A stretch of DNA of 6,076 bases from Phycisphaerae bacterium (GTDB lineage: Bacteria > Planctomycetota > Phycisphaerae > Phycisphaerales > SM1A02), in assembly GCA_002862325.1 (NCBI GenBank), contig PKCT01000131.1:1-6076 (forward strand), read 5' to 3'. Under the pieces are notes generated by a model, which was given only the letters and a program-made list of their open reading frames with translations, had not been told where the DNA came from and made no database searches. A program made the position numbers and the translations under genes. Below, piece by piece: positions 1 to 4,712 of the stretch; within the stretch, counting starts at the first letter, position 1, and each line of letters begins with the position of its first letter.

Positions 1-1810
1 CCGCCGGCCGAGCGGCCGGCGGTTCGGGCATCTCAGGTTCGACCGGCTCGCGCGAGGCTGGCACCTCGACCGGCTTCGAGTTCTCGCTCGCCGACGGTGC
101 GGCGTTCGGCGTGGGCGCTGGTGCCTCGGTCGGTTCAGGCGTGTCGATCCTCGTCGGTGCGCGCTCTTTCATCGGCTCCGATTCGACGAGGTCGATCGAG
201 ACGGGCTCCTTGGTGGCGACCGACTCCTCGATCACCGTGGAGGCTGGCGCGGCGGGATCTTCGATCGCCTCGGACTCGACGAGATCGATGGACACCGGCT
301 CCTCGATCACCGCGGGCTCGGTAGGGGTGATCGGCTCGGGGGCGATGGACACCGGTTCCTCGGTCACCGCAGGCTCGGTTGGGGTGATCGGCTCGGGTTC
401 GATGGCGAGGTCGTCGACGTCGATGGCGTCCGCCATCTCGATGGTCTTCGTCGAAGAGGAGGAAGAGGATGGATCGGGTGACGAAGCCGCGTCGGCCTGA
501 CGAGACTCGACGGTCGCGGCCGGCTCGGGCGTGGTCGCTTCGGATGTGCTCGGGGTGAGTGCGGAGGCCCCCTTCGGTGTTTCCGCCGCAACCATCGGCT
601 TGGGCCTGGGGGGCCAGGTCCGTTCTTCCGTAGCGGTGGGGATCTCGTCGGCGCGAGCCGGGCGGAGCTGTCCGAGCAGGACGTCCAGGGTCACGTCGGG
701 CGGTGGGGTGACGAGCAGCCACTCGCGGTTGTTCGCCGTGAATCGCTTGCGAACCTTGAGCGTGTCGCCTGGCTGCGGTTCCGCCATCGTCTGCCAGCAT
801 CGGGCGGGATTGAACGTGCCATCCGCCAGGGCGGCGTTCAAGTTCGGGGTTCGAATCTCCGTGGGGCCGACGATGTGGGCCGTATCCCCCACGACTTCGA
901 CCCGCCCATCGTGCTGGAGGATGCCCGGTATGTCGCCGACTGCGCCGCGGAGAGCGACAACCGCGCTTCCGTCGACGATGTCGACGACCAGAAGAGGCTC
1001 GCCCTTTTCGAGGGTCCGAACCGTGTAGCTCGGGCGATCGAGCGGCGCGGACCGCACCGCGAGATCGTTCCGGTTGGAGACGAACCAGTCGCCGTTCTCG
1101 TCGACCGACAGGTTCGGCTCGGTCATCGGTGCTGCAGGTTCCGCAGGTCGCGCCAGAACGTTGCGCAGTGAATCGGAACTCGCCGGCGGCGGCGCCGCGG
1201 GGGCGTTCGCCATCATCGTGCCGATTTCGGCCTGTTCCGTCTCGGTGGCCGGTCTCAGCTTCGCGGTGTTGACCCACAGACGCGTTCCGCTGGGGGGGGT
1301 GACGATCGCCCAGGTGCTGCCGTCCATGTCGAAGACCCGGTCGGCGTCGAGGGAGCGGCCGCGGTCGATTGATGCGAGTTCCATCCAGGATCGGGCCGGA
1401 AGATAGGTGTCGGAGTCGATCCGGGATCGCAGATTCAAGGCGTAGACCGTCGTCGGCTCCACCGCCGTCACGGATCCTCCGTCGATGACGACCCGCTCGT
1501 CGACTTCGACCAGCGCGCGAACGTCGTCGAAGGCGGGGCCTTCCGGCCTGACCATCGACCAACCGTCCACCGGTGTTCCTTCCAGATGGACCGGTGTGCC
1601 CGGCGCGAGGACGGCGACGGGGTATCCCGGTGCAGACGCGGGGGCACCGCGCATCTCCGCCTCGCGCTCACGGACCAGGAACCAACCGGACGAGCCAGTT
1701 TCCGTCGATGCCGCCGGTCCATCGGAGGCTGCGAAGGTCGAGGGGCCCGACAGCCATCCGCAGGAGGCGCCGACCAGGATGAGCATCCAACCGAAAGGTG
1801 ATCGATTCAT
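1..1810 (-). CDS. Exported protein with duplicated SH3-like modules and a Pro/Glu-rich tail (C-terminus outside window)
   Basis: The reading frame starts at the ATG at 1810-1808 and stays open for 603 codons to the left edge, so the C-terminus is missing. I do not recognise a named family. Residues 1-28 look like an export signal: MNR, then a hydrophobic stretch from about residue 6 to 20. Cleavage could occur after the TFA motif at 25-27. Alternatively Cys17 (GASC) could be a poor lipobox, with Gly at -3. Residues 41-188 and 240-386 are two copies of one module, each with W-F near its start, an R-x-A-P motif, then PARxW, a W-x-x-V-T-P-P segment and a terminal LRPA. This pattern resembles bacterial SH3 (SH3b) domains, which usually bind peptidoglycan or proteins. 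From about residue 390 the chain is low-complexity Pro/Glu/Thr/Ser, with a run of six Ser (448-453) and short repeats, suggesting an extended spacer in the envelope. The start lacks a Shine-Dalgarno sequence. The neighbour is a divergent outer-membrane factor gene. The frame is certain; the function is unknown. Confidence 0.85.
   Translation of the reverse strand, partial: MNRSPFGWMLILVGASCGWLSGPSTFAASDGPAASTETGSSGWFLVREREAEMRGAPASAPGYPVAVLAPGTPVHLEGTPVDGWSMVRPEGPAFDDVRALVEVDERVVIDGGSVTAVEPTTVYALNLRSRIDSDTYLPARSWMELASIDRGRSLDADRVFDMDGSTWAIVTPPSGTRLWVNTAKLRPATETEQAEIGTMMANAPAAPPPASSDSLRNVLARPAEPAAPMTEPNLSVDENGDWFVSNRNDLAVRSAPLDRPSYTVRTLEKGEPLLVVDIVDGSAVVALRGAVGDIPGILQHDGRVEVVGDTAHIVGPTEIRTPNLNAALADGTFNPARCWQTMAEPQPGDTLKVRKRFTANNREWLLVTPPPDVTLDVLLGQLRPARADEIPTATEERTWPPRPKPMVAAETPKGASALTPSTSEATTPEPAATVESRQADAASSPDPSSSSSSTKTIEMADAIDVDDLAIEPEPITPTEPAVTEEPVSIAPEPITPTEPAVIEEPVSIDLVESEAIEDPAAPASTVIEESVATKEPVSIDLVESEPMKERAPTRIDTPEPTEAPAPTPNAAPSASENSKPVEVPASREPVEPEMPEPPAARPA
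176..301 (-). repeat. Repeated 11-residue motif EPVSIDLVESE in the tail
   Basis: The motif EPVSIDLVESE occurs at residues 504-514 (bases 269-301) and 535-545 (bases 176-208), a 31-residue period. Its first half overlaps the end of the second 19-residue unit, so the tail has nested duplications of acidic and proline-rich segments. Confidence 0.75.
284..397 (-). repeat. Two tandem 57-bp units (19 residues each) in the Pro/Glu-rich tail
   Basis: Two adjacent units, 341-397 and 284-340, are in frame and encode residues 472-490 and 491-509. Each begins PEPITPTEPAV and ends EEPVSI. I count 6 mismatches in 57 bases, four of them silent or nearly so, which fits a fairly recent in-frame duplication. 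Confidence 0.85.
653..1093 (-). repeat. SH3-like module, copy 2 (protein-level internal repeat)
   Basis: This segment encodes residues 240-386 of the exported protein. Landmarks are W242-F243, R253-S-A-P, G270-E-P, D301-G-R-V, P335-A-R-C-W, W364-L-L-V-T-P-P and L382-R-P-A. Aligned by eye to copy 1 without gaps over the last 54 residues, 20 positions are identical. A linker of about 50 residues rich in Ala and Pro separates the copies, which looks like tandem domain duplication. Confidence 0.7.
1247..1690 (-). repeat. SH3-like module, copy 1 (protein-level internal repeat)
   Basis: This segment encodes residues 41-188 of the exported protein. Landmarks are W43-F44, R54-G-A-P, G71-T-P, D104-x-R-V, P138-A-R-S-W, W167-x-x-V-T-P-P and L185-R-P-A. 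The same landmarks recur 197-199 residues later in copy 2. The last third (PARSW to LRPA) has the spacing of an SH3b fold: a hydrophobic G-x-x-L turn, then W-x-x-V, then L-W-V. The likeness is in the protein; the DNA copies have diverged. Confidence 0.7.
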
Positions 1811-1817
1811 ACTTGAG

Positions 1818-1823
1818 ATTCTA
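1818..1823 (-). promoter_or_regulatory. Possible -10 element (TAGAAT) for the exported SH3-like protein gene
   Basis: Read on the minus strand, TAGAAT differs from TATAAT at one base and ends seven bases before the ATG. Transcription would begin at or next to the A of the start codon. No good Shine-Dalgarno sequence lies before this ATG, so a leaderless mRNA is possible. No clear -35 box was seen. This is inference from one hexamer. Confidence 0.3.
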
Positions 1824-1840
1824 GTCGAGCGGCCGCGACT
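1823..1840. promoter_or_regulatory. Small dyad in the divergent intergenic region, possible operator
   Basis: AGTCG and CGACT form 5-bp inverted arms around an 8-bp centre that itself contains the palindrome GCGGCCGC (1829-1836). It lies between the two divergent start codons and touches the candidate minus-strand -10. Such short GC-rich dyads occur by chance in DNA of this composition, so a regulatory role is only a possibility. Confidence 0.2.
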
Positions 1841-1865
1841 CCGTCCTCATGGCTGCAGGGTTCAC

Positions 1866-1871
1866 TACCAT
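1866..1871 (+). promoter_or_regulatory. Possible -10 element (TACCAT) for the outer-membrane factor gene
   Basis: TACCAT fits TANNNT and ends six bases before the ATG at 1878, the same geometry as the opposite gene. The ATG has no near Shine-Dalgarno sequence; AGGG lies about 18 bases upstream. A start of transcription at the ATG is conceivable. No convincing -35 box was seen. Confidence 0.22.
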
Positions 1872-1877
1872 GACCAT

Positions 1878-3680
1878 ATGGCGATTCCAGATCCATCGAC
1901 GTTCCTGAGGCCGGGCATGCTCACGGTCTCGATGCTTCCCGTCATCACGTTCGTCGGATGTGAGACGCCGTATCAACGACACGCCGAAGCGGATCTGAGA
2001 CGCTCGGTCGCGGCCGCGGTCGAGCGGGAAATCGGCTCCCTACCCCCCGACGAGACCATGAGAACGACGGATGCGGACACCGAAGATCTCGGGGGAGAGC
2101 TCGATTCGAAGATCGAGGAGCTGGCCCTGATCGGCCCTCAACGCGCTGGAGGGGGGGCATCGCTCGACCTCGGCATGGGACTCGACGGTGCCGCCCTGGA
2201 GCCGATCTCCTTGTCTCTGGAGGAGGCGATTCGCACCGCCGTCGTCCAGAACCTGGGCATCCAGAACACGCGGATCGACCAGGCGATCGCTTCGGCCGAG
2301 GTCGTGAAGGCGGAAGCGGCCTTCGACGCGGTCTTCGGGGCCGGAACCAACTTCGCTCGGATCGACGAGCCTGCGAGCGACCTCATCTTTGAAAACGGGC
2401 TCGGCAACGCCGTGCCGTTCATGCAGGGGACCGACGCCGCCCAGTGGGGGTTCACGACGGACCTCAACAAGAGGTTGAAGACGGGTGGTGCGATCGAATT
2501 GAGCTACGAGGCCGAACGGCAGTCCAATCGAGAGCAGGGGGGAGGCTTCCGACTCGATCCGGACCCATCGACCCTCTCCACGGTCGGACTCGGACTCGCC
2601 CAACCTCTGCTTCGGGGTTTCGGCGAGGATGTCAACACCGCGTCGATCAAGCTCGCCCAGAACGCGGACAGGCGGGCTGCGTTGGCGATCGAATCGGATC
2701 TCCTGGATCTGGTCGTTCAGGTGGAGCAGGCCTACTGGTCCCTCTATCTCGCCCGGCAGGACCTGGTGGTCGCCGAGTGGCTGGTCGGGGAGGGGGAACG
2801 TATCCGCGACATTCTGGGAAACCGGCGTGGATTCGACACCACCCTCGCCCAGTACGCCGATGCGGTCGCGACGGTCGAGAGTCGTAAGACCCGGTTAATT
2901 CGGGCCCGACGCGACGTGGGCCAGGCGATGGACAACCTGAAGCTCCTGGTCAACGCGCCGGACCTGCCGGTTGGATCCGAAGTCGACGTGGTTCCCGTCG
3001 ATTCGATGGTCGAATCGCCCTACACCTTCGACCTTCGGGACTCGATATCCACGGCGCTGGCCCAGTCGCCCATCATCGACGCCGCGATCCTGGTGATCGA
3101 CGATGCGTCGATCTCGGAGATCGTGGCGCGGAACGGACGACTGCCGGCCCTCGATCTCAAGGCGGAGATCTCCTGGCTCGGACTCGCGGACGGTCTTGGA
3201 GGAAGTCTGCAGAACATCGACGGGCAGTTCGTGGACTACCTGGTGGGACTCCAGTTCAGCCAGCCCATCGGCAACCGTGCACCCGAGAGCGTGCTTCGTC
3301 AGGCGCGACTCCGTCGAAGTTCCGCCGTGATCCAGTACCGCCAGGCGGTCCAGAACACGGTGCTCCAGGTGAAGAACGCGATCCGCGACATCGAGGCTGG
3401 CTACGCGCTCGTCGGTCAGGCTAGAAACTTCAGGTTGGCCCAGGCGGAGAACCTTCGATCGCTCGAAGCGCTCCGCGAGACCCTCGCGGCCCTCACCCCC
3501 GAGTTCCTGAACCTGCTCTTCCAGCGGCAGGAGCGACTCGGCGAAGCGCAATTGCAGGAACTCAACGCCCTGGTCGCCTACAACCTCGCGATCGCGGAAC
3601 TGCACCGCGTGACCGGCACCGGACTCGAGGCCAATCGGATCGATCTGGTCGTCACCGACGGAACCGGGGCTGAGCGGTGA
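1878..3680 (+). CDS. TolC/NodT-family outer-membrane factor, probable lipoprotein
   Basis: The 600-residue product is an outer-membrane channel subunit of the OEP (outer membrane efflux protein) superfamily. Such proteins form trimers that carry substrates from an inner-membrane pump across the outer membrane. Residues 1-28 form an export signal: Arg11, then a hydrophobic MLTVSMLPVITFVGC, where Cys28 may be lipidated, although Phe at -3 is unusual. Residues 29-108 are an acidic, flexible stretch. The first OEP repeat begins near LSLEEAIRTAV (111-121) and includes QPLLRGFG (243-249 region). The second begins near residue 383 and ends at YNLAIAELHRVTGTG (568-582), a typical family ending. Segments 189-215 and 454-471 (FSQPIGNR) fit barrel strands, and long Ala/Gln/Arg-rich helices surround them. 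The frame is open upstream of 1878, but that part overlaps the divergent gene antisense and precedes the signal peptide, so I chose 1878; ATG 1917 is the alternative. No pump or adaptor gene is adjacent, so substrate is unknown. Confidence 0.88.
   Translation: MAIPDPSTFLRPGMLTVSMLPVITFVGCETPYQRHAEADLRRSVAAAVEREIGSLPPDETMRTTDADTEDLGGELDSKIEELALIGPQRAGGGASLDLGMGLDGAALEPISLSLEEAIRTAVVQNLGIQNTRIDQAIASAEVVKAEAAFDAVFGAGTNFARIDEPASDLIFENGLGNAVPFMQGTDAAQWGFTTDLNKRLKTGGAIELSYEAERQSNREQGGGFRLDPDPSTLSTVGLGLAQPLLRGFGEDVNTASIKLAQNADRRAALAIESDLLDLVVQVEQAYWSLYLARQDLVVAEWLVGEGERIRDILGNRRGFDTTLAQYADAVATVESRKTRLIRARRDVGQAMDNLKLLVNAPDLPVGSEVDVVPVDSMVESPYTFDLRDSISTALAQSPIIDAAILVIDDASISEIVARNGRLPALDLKAEISWLGLADGLGGSLQNIDGQFVDYLVGLQFSQPIGNRAPESVLRQARLRRSSAVIQYRQAVQNTVLQVKNAIRDIEAGYALVGQARNFRLAQAENLRSLEALRETLAALTPEFLNLLFQRQERLGEAQLQELNALVAYNLAIAELHRVTGTGLEANRIDLVVTDGTGAER
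1907..1910 (+). promoter_or_regulatory. GAGG, Shine-Dalgarno-like site before an alternative ATG (1917)
   Basis: GAGG lies six bases before the in-frame ATG at 1917, a better ribosome-binding arrangement than any before ATG 1878. Starting at 1917 would give MLTVSMLPVITFVGC, a hydrophobic signal without any positive charge. Starting at 1878 includes Arg11 and makes a more normal signal peptide. The start is therefore undecided, with 1878 preferred. Confidence 0.35.
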
Positions 3681-4669
3681 CCTCCTCCCTCCCGTCCGCC
3701 AAGGTTGTCCCCGGGCACCTTCCCGATTCGATCGAGGACGCGGTCGAGCGTCTTCGAAGCGGTCGTCTGGTGGGCCTGCCGACGGAGACGGTCTACGGAC
3801 TCGCGGCGTCGACCTTCGATGCCGATGCGATTACTGCGGTGTACCGGGCGAAGTCCCGGCCGGCGGACAACCCGTTGATCGCCCACGTGAGCAGGCTCGA
3901 CGTCGCCCGGTCGCTCACCAGTGCATGGAATGCCGCCGCCGAGCGTCTCGCGCAGGCGTGCTGGCCCGGCCCCGTCACACTGGTGCTTCCGCGTGCGGAC
4001 GACGTCCCGGCCGCTTCCGCTGGCGGACAAGACTCCATTGCGATTCGAATGCCGGCCCACCCGGTGGCCTTGCGGCTCCTTGAGGCGTTCGGTCGACCGA
4101 TCTCGGCCCCGAGTGCGAATCCATCCGGCTCGCTCTCGCCGACCGAAGCCAGGCACGTCCTGGCGGACTTCACGACGCTCGATCTCCTGATCCTCGATGG
4201 TGGGCCCAGCCGGGTTGGGCTCGAGTCCACGGTGGTGGACGTGCGTGATCCCGATCACCCCGTCGTCCTCCGCCCCGGTGGGGTGGATCGAACGCGGATC
4301 TCGACGATCCTCGGACGCCCCGTCGACGTGGCCGAGTCGACCTCCCAGAGCGCATCCCCGGGCTCGACCGCTCGTCACTACGCCCCGGACGTGACGACTC
4401 GAATGTGCACGATCGAAGAGGCGGGGGGGGAACGATCGGCGGTCATCACGATCGGACAGAAGCCCGGGCTGGCCCTGGGTCGGGGAGAACCGCTCTTTCG
4501 TGTGGATCTTCCCGCCGAACCGGATCTCGCGGCCTCGCTTCTCTACTCCTCGCTTCATGCCGCCGACTTCAGCGGTGCCGAACGCATCGACCTCGTGCCG
4601 CCTCCGAAGGAGCCCGCCTGGGAGGCGGTGCACGACCGGATCAATCGTGCCACGGTCGAAGGCGGCTGA
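3677..4669 (+). CDS. sua5: L-threonylcarbamoyladenylate synthase, Sua5 type
   Basis: The 330-residue protein makes threonylcarbamoyl-AMP from threonine, bicarbonate and ATP in the cytoplasm. This is the first step in forming t6A at position 37 of tRNAs that read ANN codons; the TsaD complex completes it. The YrdC-like domain spans about residues 15-210 and shows PTETVYGLA (35-43), K59-S-R61, NPLIAHV (65-71), WPGPVTLVL (96-104), IAIRMP (121-126), SAPSANPSG (143-151) and GLESTVVDV (181-189). The linker motif SPGSTARHYAP (227-237) and the following 90 residues form the Sua5 C-terminal domain. The length is normal for Sua5 and far above the short TsaC form of about 190 residues. The GTG start overlaps the stop of the outer-membrane factor gene as GTGA, so translation is probably coupled. 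A run of eight G (4423-4430) falls at residues 249-251 without breaking the frame. Confidence 0.95.
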   Translation: MTSSLPSAKVVPGHLPDSIEDAVERLRSGRLVGLPTETVYGLAASTFDADAITAVYRAKSRPADNPLIAHVSRLDVARSLTSAWNAAAERLAQACWPGPVTLVLPRADDVPAASAGGQDSIAIRMPAHPVALRLLEAFGRPISAPSANPSGSLSPTEARHVLADFTTLDLLILDGGPSRVGLESTVVDVRDPDHPVVLRPGGVDRTRISTILGRPVDVAESTSQSASPGSTARHYAPDVTTRMCTIEEAGGERSAVITIGQKPGLALGRGEPLFRVDLPAEPDLAASLLYSSLHAADFSGAERIDLVPPPKEPAWEAVHDRINRATVEGG

Positions 4670-4695
4670 ATGCTTGATGGGATCGGCCGGGGTGT

Positions 4696-4712
4696 CTGGT
4701 GAGAATCACCAG
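4696..4712. terminator. Weak hairpin between convergent sua5 and hutU
   Basis: CTGGTG and CACCAG form a perfect 6-bp stem around the 5-base loop AGAAT. It lies 26 bases past the sua5 stop and overlaps the hutU stop codon. A hairpin works on both strands, so it could serve both converging transcripts. There is no T run on either side. An alternative dyad, CCAGTC/GACTGG (4709-4722), overlaps one arm but leaves only a 2-base loop. Support for true termination is weak. Confidence 0.3.

Noticed and set aside
284..397. The tandem 57-bp units as a CRISPR or intergenic repeat array
   Set aside because: They are directly adjacent, in frame with the coding sequence, have no spacers, and encode a Pro/Glu-rich peptide repeat.
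135..1562. A 475-codon open frame on the minus strand, overlapping the exported SH3-like protein gene in another frame
   Set aside because: The translation is extremely Arg-rich and low in hydrophobic residues. The alternative frame from 1810 has a signal peptide, an internal domain duplication and in-frame repeats, so it is the real one.
1485..1877. A 131-codon upstream extension of the outer-membrane factor
   Set aside because: It lies antisense to the SH3-like protein gene, is low-complexity, and would bury the signal peptide inside the protein. It is open only because high GC makes stops rare.
2040..3605. Long minus-strand open frames opposite the outer-membrane factor gene (187 and 236 codons)
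   Set aside because: They are antisense shadows with Arg/Asp/Val-rich composition and no recognisable motif. The plus-strand frame has clear OEP features.
3578..4633. A 351-codon minus-strand open frame opposite sua5
   Set aside because: It is Arg/Gly-rich, lacks motifs and lies fully opposite a well-conserved Sua5 protein.
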